Assembly: GCF_023555415.1 (NCBI RefSeq)
Contig: NZ_JAKRYL010000020.1
Span: forward strand, 20,181 to 84,180
Length of the DNA stretch: 64,000 nucleotides
Direction: 5' to 3'
DNA from: Halalkalibacter alkaliphilus
GTDB lineage: Bacteria; Bacillota; Bacilli; Bacillales; Bacillaceae_D
This document shows, in pieces, positions 9,544 to 18,583 of the stretch. The notes under the pieces were generated by a model, which saw only the letters and a list, made by a program, of their open reading frames with translations, was not told the DNA's origin and searched no databases. How positions within the stretch are numbered: position 1 is the stretch's first letter; each line of letters opens with the position of its first letter. Made by a program: the position numbers and the translations under genes.

Positions 9544-11058
9544 ATGAATTCAGAATTGCTGTTTCAAGTATTTGGTCAGTTATTTACATTTCAAGTTTTG
9601 TTTGCAATTACAATGGGAGTTATTGGTGGAATTATTGTTGGTTCGTTACCTGGTTTAAGTGCCACAATGGCTATAGCTTTAATGATACCTGTCACGTTTG
9701 GAATGGATCCAATAGCAGGACTAACGATGCTTACCGCTATTTACACTGGTGCCATTTATGGAGGATCCATTTCAGCCATTCTTATTCATACTCCAGGTAC
9801 TCCGTCATCGGCAGCAACAAGTCTTGATGGTTATCAATTAACATTAAAAGGTAAAGGTGCAAAGGCCCTTGGAGTTTCAACGATCTCATCAATGATTGGT
9901 GGATTTATTAGTGCCATAGCATTACTTTTTCTGGCTCCGCCGTTATCAAGAATCTCATTAATGTTCAGTGCTCCTGAATATTTTTTAATCGCAGTATTTG
10001 GGTTAACAATAATTGGTGGCTTAGCTACAAAATCAATGGTTAAAGGGCTAGCAGGAGGAGTTATTGGTTTACTAATTGGTACTATTGGTATGGATATTTT
10101 AACAGGTTACTCTAGATTTACATTTGACTTTGTGTCTCTTCAATCAGGTGTCCCGATTATACCAGCAATGATTGGATTATTCTCATTGTCGCAAGTTATG
10201 ATTCAGGCAGAGAAACTTGGAAGAAAAGATACTAGTAAAATTGTTTCGAAAGTGAAGGGTAAAGTTTTACTGACGCTTAAAGAGTTTAAACAGATTTGGG
10301 TGACTATCATTCGCTCATCAGGAATTGGAACATTTGTAGGAATGTTGCCTGGAGCTGGTGCAGATATTGGTTCTTGGGTTGGTTATAATGAGGCGAAACG
10401 TTTTTCGAAGAATAAGGAAGAATTCGGAAAAGGGAGTATTGAAGGTGTTGCTGCATCTGAGGCAGCCAATAACGCTGTAACAGGTGGTTCACTCATTCCA
10501 TTATTGACGTTAGGTATACCAGGTAACGTAGCGACAGCCGTTTTTTTAGGTGGTCTAATGATTCAAGGGTTGGTGCCAGGTCGTGAGTTATTTACTACCC
10601 ATGCTAATATAACATACTCAGTTATTATTGGGTTTGTATTGGCTAACATCTTGATGGGAATTGTTGGGCTACTTGGAGCAAGGTATCTAGTCAAAATATC
10701 CGAAATATCGGTAAGTATTTTAGCCCCGCTTATTATTGGTTTTAGTGTGGTGGGATCTTATGCGATTAGTAACAACATTTTTGATATTTGGGTTATGATT
10801 GTCTTTGGATTTATCGGCTATTTTATTCGTAAAACTGGTTTTCATCCAGCCCCGATTATTCTTGGAATGATTTTAGGGCCAATTGGCGAGCAGGGTTTTA
10901 GACAATCTCTTGTTATGGCTAAAGGTGATCTTCTTCCATACTTTTTTTCTCGTCCGATTTCGATTGTCTTAATCTTGCTAATTGTCATTACACTCTTTTC
11001 ACCTTTAATAATGAAATGGTGGAAAAATAGAAAAACAAATAACTTAAAGCAGGTGTAG
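9544..11058 (+). CDS. tctA: TTT transporter large membrane subunit TctA
   Basis: A 504-residue polytopic protein of typical TctA length. Family hallmarks are seen: GSLPGLSATMAIALMIPVTFG near residue 36, YGGSISAILIHTPGTPSSAAT near 75, MLPGAGADIGSW near 265 and PLLTLGIPGNVATAVFLGG near 320. These two related PGxx-type loops form the substrate and ion path. It is co-transcribed with tctB and followed by an amidohydrolase and a TctC binding protein. Substrate probably an organic acid; not determinable from sequence. Confidence 0.9.
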   Translation: MNSELLFQVFGQLFTFQVLFAITMGVIGGIIVGSLPGLSATMAIALMIPVTFGMDPIAGLTMLTAIYTGAIYGGSISAILIHTPGTPSSAATSLDGYQLTLKGKGAKALGVSTISSMIGGFISAIALLFLAPPLSRISLMFSAPEYFLIAVFGLTIIGGLATKSMVKGLAGGVIGLLIGTIGMDILTGYSRFTFDFVSLQSGVPIIPAMIGLFSLSQVMIQAEKLGRKDTSKIVSKVKGKVLLTLKEFKQIWVTIIRSSGIGTFVGMLPGAGADIGSWVGYNEAKRFSKNKEEFGKGSIEGVAASEAANNAVTGGSLIPLLTLGIPGNVATAVFLGGLMIQGLVPGRELFTTHANITYSVIIGFVLANILMGIVGLLGARYLVKISEISVSILAPLIIGFSVVGSYAISNNIFDIWVMIVFGFIGYFIRKTGFHPAPIILGMILGPIGEQGFRQSLVMAKGDLLPYFFSRPISIVLILLIVITLFSPLIMKWWKNRKTNNLKQV

Positions 11059-11115
11059 CCAATATAAGTGGTTACAAAATAAATCAGTATTAATGAAAGT
11101 ATTTGAGGTGAAGGA

Positions 11116-12195
11116 ATGGCAACTTGGGGATTTAAAGGTGGATTAAAGTGGTTCAATAGTGGTTTTGTAGAAAATAAGGAAGTGAAAATAGATGTAATAA
11201 ATGAGTTGGATCGAGAATTTGAACTTCCTGACGGGTGTTTAATTGTTCCAGGTTTGGTTGATTTCCATTGTCATGTTTGGGCTCCTGGAGCGTTAGTTGG
11301 AGTTACTGACATAGAATATCTTTCTTCGGGAGTTGTAGCTGTTGTAGATGCAGGAACGTTTGGCTATGATGGCTGGGCGAATGCGGACCGCTTATGGCAA
11401 AATAGTCAGATTGAAATTCGTTCTTGGCTTTCAGTACTTCCAGAAGGATTAACCCTACATCCTAATCCAAATCCAACGAAACCAGAGAACATTTCCATGG
11501 AACGCTTATTGGAAACAGCATCATTGTCGGGGCAAAGGCTCTATGGTTTCAAAGTGAGATTAGGACAAAGGGGTGTAGAAAATGATCGAGGTTTACTTAC
11601 AGTAGCTCGTGAAGCAGCGGAGAAAAGCGGACTAAAAATGATGGTTCATCTTACTGACACCAGTCTTACAATAGATGAAGTGTTAGATACTTTAAGACCA
11701 GGTGATATTTTGACACATCCGTATCACGGAAAAAAAGGTAATATCTTAGATGCGAAGGGAAAAGTAGCAACCTGTTTTTTGGATGCAGTTGAGAAAGGTC
11801 TGCTATTAGATGTCGGACAAGGCAGCAAGCATTTCTCTTGGAAGGTATTTAAGCAAGCAATTTCAGAAGGATTAAAGCCGCATTTTATTAGTTCAGACCT
11901 TGTAAGAAACACGTGGAAAAAACCGCCTGTAGATGATATGAGCTATATCGTATCTCGCTTTATTGCGGGTGGACTATCAAAAGATGAAGTATTCTCATCT
12001 TTGTTGAATAATGCTACTGATTTTATGGGGATAAAGATTGATCCTACTAAAAACCTTGTTGTTTTACAGCCAGATTACTCGAAAATTTCCTATTCGGATT
12101 CGGAAGATATCTTGGAGGGGAATATTAGGTATTCACCTGTAATTCAAATTTTTAATGGGAAATCTATATTTGTAGCTGATTATTTATCAAAATAA
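11116..12195 (+). CDS. Amidohydrolase-superfamily metallohydrolase (dihydroorotase-like)
   Basis: A 359-residue TIM-barrel hydrolase. Metal-site motifs in order: DFHCHVW (HxH), GFKVRLG with the probable carboxylated lysine, MVHLTD, LTHPYHG (histidine ligands) and ISSDL (catalytic aspartate). These fit the two-metal amidohydrolase/deacetylase subgroup. The start follows GAGGTGAAGG. The neighbours (TTT transporter upstream, TctC downstream) suggest it opens a lactam, ester or amide form of the imported acid. The reaction is not known. Confidence 0.8.
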   Translation: MATWGFKGGLKWFNSGFVENKEVKIDVINELDREFELPDGCLIVPGLVDFHCHVWAPGALVGVTDIEYLSSGVVAVVDAGTFGYDGWANADRLWQNSQIEIRSWLSVLPEGLTLHPNPNPTKPENISMERLLETASLSGQRLYGFKVRLGQRGVENDRGLLTVAREAAEKSGLKMMVHLTDTSLTIDEVLDTLRPGDILTHPYHGKKGNILDAKGKVATCFLDAVEKGLLLDVGQGSKHFSWKVFKQAISEGLKPHFISSDLVRNTWKKPPVDDMSYIVSRFIAGGLSKDEVFSSLLNNATDFMGIKIDPTKNLVVLQPDYSKISYSDSEDILEGNIRYSPVIQIFNGKSIFVADYLSK

Positions 12196-12223
12196 TACCA
12201 ATTAGAAGTAGGAGGGGTTAATT

Positions 12224-13219
12224 ATGAAGAAGTTTCTAGGTATATGCATTGTGTTTTTTCTTTTAGTAGCTATAACAGCATGCGGGACAGAAGGGAATAA
12301 TCAGCCTTCCGGGGGAACTGCAAATGAAAGTAATAGTGATTTCCCTAATAAGCCAATCAGCGTCATTGTTCCTTTTGCAGCAGGTGGTGGAATGGATACC
12401 GCAACGAGAATTCTTACCCCTTATTTAGAAAACGAGTTAGGTGTACCGGTTAATGTAATTAATAAAACAGGTGCGGGAGGATGGGTTGGCTGGGCTGATG
12501 TGGCAAATGCCAATCCGGATGGCTATACGATTGGATATATAGGTACACCGAATTTCATAACAGGTTATTTAGATCCTAGACAAAATAGAGATCAAAACCT
12601 AGATAGCTTTTCGATGCTTGGTAAACACGTTACTGACCGGGTGGTGATGGCCGTTAAAAAGGATGAGACTCGATTCACTGATATTAAAGAATTGATAGAG
12701 TATGCGCAAAGTAATGAGTTGACATCAACATCGACTGGAGTTGGCAGTAACGGTCACATTGTTTCTTTAAAATTGAATCAAGAGCATGGAACAAACATTA
12801 CAACTGTTCATAATCAAGGTGCTGCAGAAAGTTCGGCAGCTGTAATGGGAGGACATATAGACATTTTATTTGCAAACTTAGGAGACATTAGATCATCGCG
12901 CGAAGACCTTGAAATTCTGACTATATTTGCTGAAGAAAGATCTCCACTTTTACCTGATGTACCAACATTCGAAGAGTCTGGTTTTGGTGGTATACTTGCA
13001 GGCGTGGATCGTGGCTTTTTAACTCCTAATGGAGTAGATGACGAGACATTGGCGATTTTGCGTCAGGCTTTTGAGAATGCCATAAATCATGAGGAGCAGA
13101 TTGAGAAACAAGTAGAAATGGGTCTTCAATCTGATTATAAAGATTACAATGAGTTTGAACAAGAACTAAGAGATATAGAGCAAACCTTAATTGAGTTGGA
13201 AGATCTAATCTGGGAATAA
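12224..13219 (+). CDS. tctC: TTT solute-binding lipoprotein TctC (first copy)
   Basis: A 331-residue Bug/TctC-type binding protein. It begins with a lipoprotein signal peptide ending ITAC at about residue 20, then an acidic/serine linker. The mature domain has the family opening FPNKPISVIVPFAAGGGMDTATR and the loop NKTGAGGWVGW that holds the ligand carboxylate. It is the last gene of the operon and follows the amidohydrolase by 28 bases with an AGGAGGGG Shine-Dalgarno. It delivers substrate to the TctAB pair just upstream. Confidence 0.9.
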   Translation: MKKFLGICIVFFLLVAITACGTEGNNQPSGGTANESNSDFPNKPISVIVPFAAGGGMDTATRILTPYLENELGVPVNVINKTGAGGWVGWADVANANPDGYTIGYIGTPNFITGYLDPRQNRDQNLDSFSMLGKHVTDRVVMAVKKDETRFTDIKELIEYAQSNELTSTSTGVGSNGHIVSLKLNQEHGTNITTVHNQGAAESSAAVMGGHIDILFANLGDIRSSREDLEILTIFAEERSPLLPDVPTFEESGFGGILAGVDRGFLTPNGVDDETLAILRQAFENAINHEEQIEKQVEMGLQSDYKDYNEFEQELRDIEQTLIELEDLIWE

Positions 13220-13247
13220 ACAACGACCTCTTACCTAAAGTTGATGA

Positions 13248-13282
13248 AGTAGATCTGGATAGAAAATATCCCCAGATCTACT
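13248..13282 (+). terminator. Stable hairpin after tctC
   Basis: A stem of about 14 bp (AGTAGATCTGGATA with its complement, one bulge) closing a GAAAA loop. No T run follows, so it may end the transcript imperfectly or protect its 3' end. Confidence 0.55.
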
Positions 13283-13447
13283 CTCCAATAAATAGCGGGG
13301 GATATCTTCGGACTACAGAAATCAAAGGAAAGCAGAAATTTATATAAGGAAGGGTACTGAAATAGTTCGTTTTTTTTCTTAGTTTATGGGAGCCTTTACT
13401 AAGTTTCATCGGCAAAATAAGTCGAATAAAAACCTTTCAGTGGTTTT

Positions 13448-13461
13448 TGTAAGCGCTTTTT
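13448..13461 (+). promoter_or_regulatory. cre site upstream of second tctC
   Basis: TGTAAGCGCTTTTT matches 13 of 14 positions of the cre consensus. It lies about 80 bases before the second tctC, in a 320-base intergenic gap, so this gene probably forms its own catabolite-repressed unit. Confidence 0.65.
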
Positions 13462-13538
13462 TGTAATTTGTTTTGATTAATAAATAAAAAGTATATTAAA
13501 TTTTAATTCTTTATTCTTTATAAGAGAAAGGGGAAAAA

Positions 13539-14570
13539 ATGAAAAAAATCAAATTTAGTTTAGTGCTCTTCATCTTTTTATTAATCGTAATAGCTGGTTG
13601 TTCTTCAAATCAAAATTCTACTGTAGAGCCAAGGCCTGAAAACTCTAGTGAAAGTGAGTTAACTAGTGAAAGTGACATTGACTACCCTACAAAACCAATT
13701 AAAATGATTGTTTCTTATGGTGCAGGTGGAGGTACGGATACTGGAGCACGTTTATTAGCTCCAATATTAGAAGAAAAATTGGGAGCCCCTGTAGTTATCG
13801 AAAATAAACCAGGTGCTGCTGGTTGGATTGGGTGGCAAGAACTAGTGAATGCGAACCCGGATGGATATACGTTAGGATTCGTCAATGCTCCCGCAATCAT
13901 TGCGGGGTATTTAAATCCAAGCACAGGAATCAATGAGGATTTGGATAGCTTTACACATATTATAAGTCATGTTAATGATGCTGGAGTTATTGCTGTACGT
14001 GCAGATGATAATCGCTTTAATACAATTGAAGAGTTAATAGAGTATGCTAAGGGAAATGAGCTTACAATTAACGCGAATGGTGTAGGTACCGAAAACCATG
14101 TTACGATATTAGAAATGAACGAACAACTTGGTACTCAATTTTCAACGGTTCAATTTACAGGTGCGGCAGAATCGTTAACTAGTGTTCTTGGTGGACATGT
14201 GGATGTATTATTGGCAAAAGTAGGTGAAGTTAACTCATCTCAAGAGGAAGGTGGCTTGAAAGTTCTAGCTACGATGATTCCAACTAGAGTACCACAATTA
14301 CCTGATGTACCTACTTTCAAAGAAACTATTGGTTCTGATATCGAATTTTATTCTTTGAGAACAATAGCAGGTCCAAAAGGGCTTGATCCTAAAATTGTTT
14401 CCATTCTTCAGGATGCATTAGAGGAAGCTTTTGCTGAACCAGGCCATATTCAAAAAATGACTGAAATGGGGCTTAACATTGATGGGACAAAAGGTGAGGA
14501 TCTTGTTGAAGTATTAAAAAATGAAGAAGAAAAAATGTTGAATGTAAAAAGTGTGTTAGGGTGGAAATAA
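13539..14570 (+). CDS. tctC: TTT solute-binding lipoprotein TctC (second copy)
   Basis: A 343-residue binding protein with a lipobox ending IAGC near residue 21 and the TctC motifs YPTKPIKMIVSYGAGGGTDTGAR and ENKPGAAGWIGW. It is clearly a paralogue of the copy just upstream, diverged through the ligand-binding half. It has no TctAB partner of its own nearby other than the 9.0-11.1 kb pair, so it may widen that transporter's substrate range. A cre site lies upstream and a terminator follows. Confidence 0.88.
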   Translation: MKKIKFSLVLFIFLLIVIAGCSSNQNSTVEPRPENSSESELTSESDIDYPTKPIKMIVSYGAGGGTDTGARLLAPILEEKLGAPVVIENKPGAAGWIGWQELVNANPDGYTLGFVNAPAIIAGYLNPSTGINEDLDSFTHIISHVNDAGVIAVRADDNRFNTIEELIEYAKGNELTINANGVGTENHVTILEMNEQLGTQFSTVQFTGAAESLTSVLGGHVDVLLAKVGEVNSSQEEGGLKVLATMIPTRVPQLPDVPTFKETIGSDIEFYSLRTIAGPKGLDPKIVSILQDALEEAFAEPGHIQKMTEMGLNIDGTKGEDLVEVLKNEEEKMLNVKSVLGWK

Positions 14571-14606
14571 AAAAGTTACTCTATAAAGTTTTGGTATAAA
14601 TGTAGT

Positions 14607-14650
14607 GAGGTTATCTCAAGGTGTCAAAAACTTTGGTGATAACCTCTTTT
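14607..14650 (+). terminator. Terminator after second tctC
   Basis: GAGGTTATC (14607-14615) pairs with 14638-14646 and is followed by TTTT. The loop can extend the pairing. It lies just before the HD-protein gene, which has its own Shine-Dalgarno. Confidence 0.7.
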
Positions 14651-14673
14651 AAAAAAAATTGGTGAGGTGCTAT

Positions 14674-15261
14674 ATGGGAGCATTTTATACTCTTCAAGAG
14701 GGCACTAGTGAAGAACGTGCTCATATTAGAAATGTATTATGGGGACTAGACCGTTTGCCTTGGGCAATACAAGAAAATATTATAACTGCATGGATAACCT
14801 CTTGGAAATGTAGTTGTTTTAAAACAATCGATGAAGTACCTGGGTTTTCTTTTTCTGAGTATAAATTAATTGAACACGTGAATGATGTGGTGCACTTTGG
14901 GATAGTGCTTGCAGAAAGATCAATTAATAGATGGAATACTCATGTTAATTGGGAAGAACTAATTCAAATATTAATACTCCATGATATCGATAAACCTTTA
15001 CTACTAGCTAAAGAGGAAAATGAAGTTATAAAGACAGAAATAGCTAGTCAGATACAGCATGGAGTACTCGGAGCATTAATTTTAAATGAAATTGGATTTT
15101 CAGATAAAGTTATTACTACGGTAGCAACACATGCTACTAATAGCCCTTTTCATGGTTCTAATACTGAAGCGTACATTTTACATTATGCGGATTTGTTTTC
15201 TGCTGACCATGCGCTAAGAATAGATGAAAAAACTCCTTTTTATCAAAGAATGTCTTTATAA
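14674..15261 (+). CDS. HD-domain protein, putative phosphohydrolase
   Basis: A 195-residue HD-superfamily protein. The metal motif LILHDIDKP gives His103-Asp104, and further histidines (His68, and in the ATHATNSPFH segment) are placed to complete the site. Family members hydrolyse phosphomonoesters or nucleotides. ATG 14674 is chosen because GGTGAGGTG lies just upstream. It lies downstream of the tctC terminator and may be read through. Its role in the acid catabolic block is unknown. Confidence 0.65.
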   Translation: MGAFYTLQEGTSEERAHIRNVLWGLDRLPWAIQENIITAWITSWKCSCFKTIDEVPGFSFSEYKLIEHVNDVVHFGIVLAERSINRWNTHVNWEELIQILILHDIDKPLLLAKEENEVIKTEIASQIQHGVLGALILNEIGFSDKVITTVATHATNSPFHGSNTEAYILHYADLFSADHALRIDEKTPFYQRMSL

Positions 15262-15605
15262 GTGGATTTTAAGAGTTCGTTTAATATCGTTATATCCCAA
15301 TTTTTTAAGAGCAAATAATCTCATTTTTATCATTATTCATGACTGCTTCACCGGTAAAGTAATTGAAAGATTGGTAGTTAAAAGCTTTTAACGTTAAGCG
15401 TCATGATAGAGAGTATATTATTAATAATCCCTTATTAATATCGTTTTAATAACCACTTTTAGTTCTATATGTAGTTACTGAGACAGCATGGTAAATTCTC
15501 TTCTCTCTAGATGTTTTTTTAAGTAGTCGTTATCTTTTATGATTATTCAATAATAGATAATTTGAAAAAGTAATGAAAAGAATAGAAAAAAGGAGGGAAT
15601 TTAAT
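15262..15605. other. Intergenic region, no gene seen
   Basis: About 340 AT-rich bases with no reading frame having a ribosome binding site and no clear terminator. The promoter of the downstream dehydrogenase is presumably here but no hexamer pair stands out. Confidence 0.5.
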
Positions 15606-16646
15606 ATGTCAATTGTGGATGCTAAAATAAGTGAACTCAAAACTAAATGTCTTAATATATTTGTAAATGTTGGACTAAATATTGAGGACGCTCATATCAT
15701 TGCTGATAACTTATTAGATGCCGAAATGCGTGGTGTTCCTTCCCATGGGCTCATGAGAGTAAAACATTATATTCAAAGAATTGAGAAAGGTTTGATCAAC
15801 CTTAATCCAAACGTTAAGGTAATAAAAGAAACTGGTGCACTATTATTAATTGATGGTGACAATGGTTTAGGTCAAATAGTAGCTAGTAAAGTGTTAGATT
15901 TATGTATGGCGCACTCAGAGGATTTTGGAGTAAGCGTAGCAACCGTAAGAAATAGCAATCACTTTGGAACATGTGGTTATTATACAAGAAAAGCCGCTTC
16001 AAAAGGATTTTATTCTATGGTTCAGTCAAATGCTGGTCCTACAATGGCTCCATGGGGAGGTAAAGATCCATTGCTAGGTACTAACCCACTTTCTATATCG
16101 TTTCCAGCTAGTGACTTTGATGATTTCACACTAGATATTGCTGTAAGTGCAACAGCTAAAGGGAAAATTCGAAGTTATGAAAGAGAGAACAAAAAAATCC
16201 CTCTAGGATGGGCCCAAGATAAAGATGGGTTTGATACTACAGATCCAACAAAGGCAATCGAAGGTACCATCCTACCCATGGGCGGTCATAAAGGTTACGG
16301 ACTTGCAATTGCAGTTGATGCATTATGTGGAGGACTAAATTTAGGTAATTTTAGTTATGAAACAGAGTCAGTTACAAAAGCAACAAAAATTGCCGGAACC
16401 GGACACTTTTTTCTAACAATAAAAATAGAAAAGTTAGTCCCTATTGGTGAGTTTGAAAACCACATAGGGAACTGGTTTCACAAAATGAAGTCTTCATCGA
16501 AAAGAGATGGTGTGGATGAGATCATCATTCCTGGCGAAATAGAAAATAGTTTTATGAAAACTAATGAAATAAGTATTTCTATTCAAGAAGAAACATTGAA
16601 TGAAATAGAAGAATTATCTTTAGCTTTAAATAAAGCCAAAAAATAG
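15606..16646 (+). CDS. Ldh2-family malate/L-lactate-type dehydrogenase
   Basis: A 346-residue oxidoreductase of the Ldh2/YlbC family, distinct from Rossmann lactate dehydrogenases. Visible are PSHGLMRV with His47, NSNHFGTCGYY with His119 and GTNPLSISFP, which together form the NAD(P)H and 2-oxoacid site. Members act on malate, ureidoglycolate, 2,3-diketogulonate or (R)-sulfolactate. ATG 15606 is chosen for the AGGAGG nine bases upstream. It may belong with the first block (hydroxy acid oxidation). It could also act on sulfolactate from the neighbouring cluster; that alternative is speculative. Confidence 0.85.
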   Translation: MSIVDAKISELKTKCLNIFVNVGLNIEDAHIIADNLLDAEMRGVPSHGLMRVKHYIQRIEKGLINLNPNVKVIKETGALLLIDGDNGLGQIVASKVLDLCMAHSEDFGVSVATVRNSNHFGTCGYYTRKAASKGFYSMVQSNAGPTMAPWGGKDPLLGTNPLSISFPASDFDDFTLDIAVSATAKGKIRSYERENKKIPLGWAQDKDGFDTTDPTKAIEGTILPMGGHKGYGLAIAVDALCGGLNLGNFSYETESVTKATKIAGTGHFFLTIKIEKLVPIGEFENHIGNWFHKMKSSSKRDGVDEIIIPGEIENSFMKTNEISISIQEETLNEIEELSLALNKAKK

Positions 16647-16772
16647 ATTTATATAATAACAAAATGCTAACATTTTGCTAACGCAATCCTGTGAAAAACA
16701 ATATATTCCCGTTAAAGATGTTACAGTCAAAATTTAACAAATCCTTAATTTATCGCACTTTTCGCACAGAGC

Positions 16773-16868
16773 GTGTAAAATATTACACACCTTCACCTTA
16801 GGGGTGGCATGATGTAATGAATCCTTGAAACCCTTTGAATAACTAAGTTTGTTGGTAAGGTGAGAGTG
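16773..16868 (+). other. Palindrome and long stem in a 680-base intergenic gap; possible structured RNA
   Basis: GTGTAAAATATTACAC (16773-16788) resembles the RpiR-type operators at 7129 and 7157. Directly after it, 16788-16800 can pair with 16856-16868 (13 positions, one mismatch, one G-U), enclosing 55 bases that hold a second short pairing. A terminator follows at 16895. No reading frame is convincing. A small RNA or a leader of a lost gene are both possible. Confidence 0.35.
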
Positions 16869-16894
16869 AAATGTTAACGTTGAAGATTTTAAAT

Positions 16895-16941
16895 GGAGGC
16901 TCCTCATAAGTTCGCTGAACTTTTGGAAGCTTCTTTTTTTT
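16895..16941 (+). terminator. Terminator in the gap before the ROK regulator
   Basis: A stem beginning GGAGGCTCCTCATAAGTT closing over CGCTG, followed by eight T. It is closely related in sequence to the terminators at 5674, 32473 and 41726. It ends either Ldh2 transcription or an RNA from 16770-16870. Confidence 0.8.
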
Positions 16942-16972
16942 GTATGACATGGAGGTACACATTTTTCGTTAT

Positions 16973-16992
16973 TTGGTCATCCGTATGACCAA
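16973..16992. promoter_or_regulatory. 20-bp operator-like palindrome
   Basis: TTGGTCAT, four bases, ATGACCAA: eight-base perfect arms, about 130 bases upstream of the ROK gene promoter. It has the size and shape of a regulator site. The binding protein is unknown. Confidence 0.45.
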
Positions 16993-17103
16993 TAGTTTTC
17001 TTGTCCTTTTTTTACATAAGCAAACCATCGGATAATAGTGTTGAAGTTTTTGTATTATTAGGTAATGCAAAATTAGGGCAAAAAATAATTTACTATGTTC
17101 TTA

Positions 17104-17153
17104 TGAAAGCGCTAACTATTTTTGTTGACATATAGATTGGTATAATATATTAT
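17104..17153 (+). promoter_or_regulatory. cre site and SigA promoter of the ROK/TTT/sulfosugar operon
   Basis: TGAAAGCGCTAACT (17104-17117) is a 14/14 match to the cre consensus. Seven bases later comes TTGACA (17125-17130), a 17-base spacer and TATTAT (17148-17153), a strong promoter. A CcpA site placed just upstream of a -35 can repress or activate, depending on the contacts. Confidence 0.75.
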
Positions 17154-17296
17154 GAAAACATAATTAGTAAATTGAGTTAACCAAATCAGGTTTTAATATA
17201 ATAGAGCCTGTTGGTATCGGTAATAAAGAGTCAAAAGTATTAGTTAAGAGAGTAAATAAATGAGTTAATTAGGTGTTATTATGTTTATTGGTTTAG

Positions 17297-17308
17297 TTAG
17301 TTAACTAA
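17297..17308. promoter_or_regulatory. Candidate ROK-regulator operator
   Basis: TTAGTTAACTAA is a perfect 12-base palindrome shortly before the TTG start. Related AGTTAAC/AGTTAAT words occur near 17175 and 17263. Known ROK repressors such as XylR use TTAGTTT-type arms, so autoregulation is plausible. Confidence 0.45.
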
Positions 17309-17329
17309 TATTCAAAGGGGGGGAGTAGA

Positions 17330-18511
17330 TTGCTTGAATTAGGGCTAAGCCAGAAAAACGTGAAATTTCAGAACCGAAGCAAAGTTCTGAAAGTGTTGAG
17401 GAAACAACCAGGGATCTCTCGTAAAGATATATCTGACCAAATAGGATTGACGAAAGCAGCTATTTCATCAATCACCTCTGAAATGATTGATGAAAAAATA
17501 ATCGTCGAAACAGGCAATCAAGAAACAGGTGTTGTCGGTAGAAAAAAGGTTTTGCTAGAGTTAAACAAAGATTTTGGTTATGTTTTAGGTTTAACTATTT
17601 CTGAAACTTTCATAACAGTCCTCATAACAAACTTATTAGGCGAAACTGTTGAAAGTTATATTCATGAATTTTCTAGTGGTGACTGTTGTGACAAAGATGA
17701 GGTCATAGATCTTATTGTTGAAAAAGCTTTATATCTCCTTTGGATGAATGGTATAGATAAACAATCGGTTCTCGGAATTGGTATAAGCTACATAGGTGAA
17801 TTGGGAAACGTAGATATCGATTACATAAAAGTCCAAATGGCTAAAAAGCTGAGGTTGAAGGTAGTTTTAAGCAATAACGTGAAAGCGCTTGCGATGTTGC
17901 AGGTGGACTTTAGTATTAAAGAGACTAGTGAAAACTTTCTATTCGTTAAATACGGACCAGGACTAGGGATGGCAATTGTTGAAAGCGGAACCATTATTGA
18001 AGGTGTTGATAATAAAGCTGGAGAAATTGGTCACACCATTGTAGATGCAGATGCTAATACTACTTGTCGCTGTGGGAGGACGGGATGTCTTGAAGCCCTC
18101 ATCTCAGAAAAAGGGATTGTCGAAGACATCGAAAAGCTTGGTCCTAATTACAGTTATCTGATTATTAATAAAAACCTCTCGATAATCGATTATAAAAGTG
18201 TCAATGAACTGCTAGAAATGAAAGATCCAACGATCACTTCAATTTTTGAGAAACGATATGATCTGTTCGCCAAATCTCTCGCAAACAGTATTATATTGTT
18301 TAATCCGGAGTACATTTGTGTTTACGGATTGATATTTAGTCAACCAGAAATTTTTGAAATGATTAACACAAAGGTTAAAGGGTATTTGGGATTCAACACT
18401 ACTGCGTTCATAAAACTTTCTGACTTAGATCCTACTAGTGATGCTATCGGAGTGGCAGCGCTCGTACTAAGAGAGTTATTTTATGATGTAGGTGGATTTA
18501 AAGAAGTCTAA
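17330..18511 (+). CDS. ROK-family transcriptional regulator (XylR/NagC-like)
   Basis: A 393-residue regulator. An N-terminal winged helix-turn-helix (about 15-70) contains KVLRKQPGISRKDISDQIGLTKAAISSI. The ROK ATPase-like domain follows, with NKAGEIGHTIVDADA and the zinc motif CRCGRTGCLEA. ROK repressors respond to sugars. The start is TTG after a GGGGGGGAG Shine-Dalgarno. It is the first gene of the likely sulfosugar operon and 72 bases upstream of tctC with no terminator between, so it probably senses the imported sugar or an early product. Confidence 0.85.
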   Translation: MLELGLSQKNVKFQNRSKVLKVLRKQPGISRKDISDQIGLTKAAISSITSEMIDEKIIVETGNQETGVVGRKKVLLELNKDFGYVLGLTISETFITVLITNLLGETVESYIHEFSSGDCCDKDEVIDLIVEKALYLLWMNGIDKQSVLGIGISYIGELGNVDIDYIKVQMAKKLRLKVVLSNNVKALAMLQVDFSIKETSENFLFVKYGPGLGMAIVESGTIIEGVDNKAGEIGHTIVDADANTTCRCGRTGCLEALISEKGIVEDIEKLGPNYSYLIINKNLSIIDYKSVNELLEMKDPTITSIFEKRYDLFAKSLANSIILFNPEYICVYGLIFSQPEIFEMINTKVKGYLGFNTTAFIKLSDLDPTSDAIGVAALVLRELFYDVGGFKEV

Positions 18512-18583
18512 AGTATTATCACGTTGGTGGTAGAGGCTAATTTGCCATAATATAAACAGGTCAGGGAAAGGGGTTAAGTAAGA

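Noticed and set aside
15606..16646. Ldh2 enzyme as a sulfolactate dehydrogenase belonging to the sulfosugar cluster
   Set aside because: The family includes such enzymes, but the gene lies before the terminator and control region of that cluster and next to the first acid block, so the assignment is not supported.
17882..17895. cre-like word TGAAAGCGCTTGCG inside the ROK gene
   Set aside because: Only 12 of 14 positions match and it lies within coding sequence (VKALA), so chance is the better explanation, although road-block cre sites exist.
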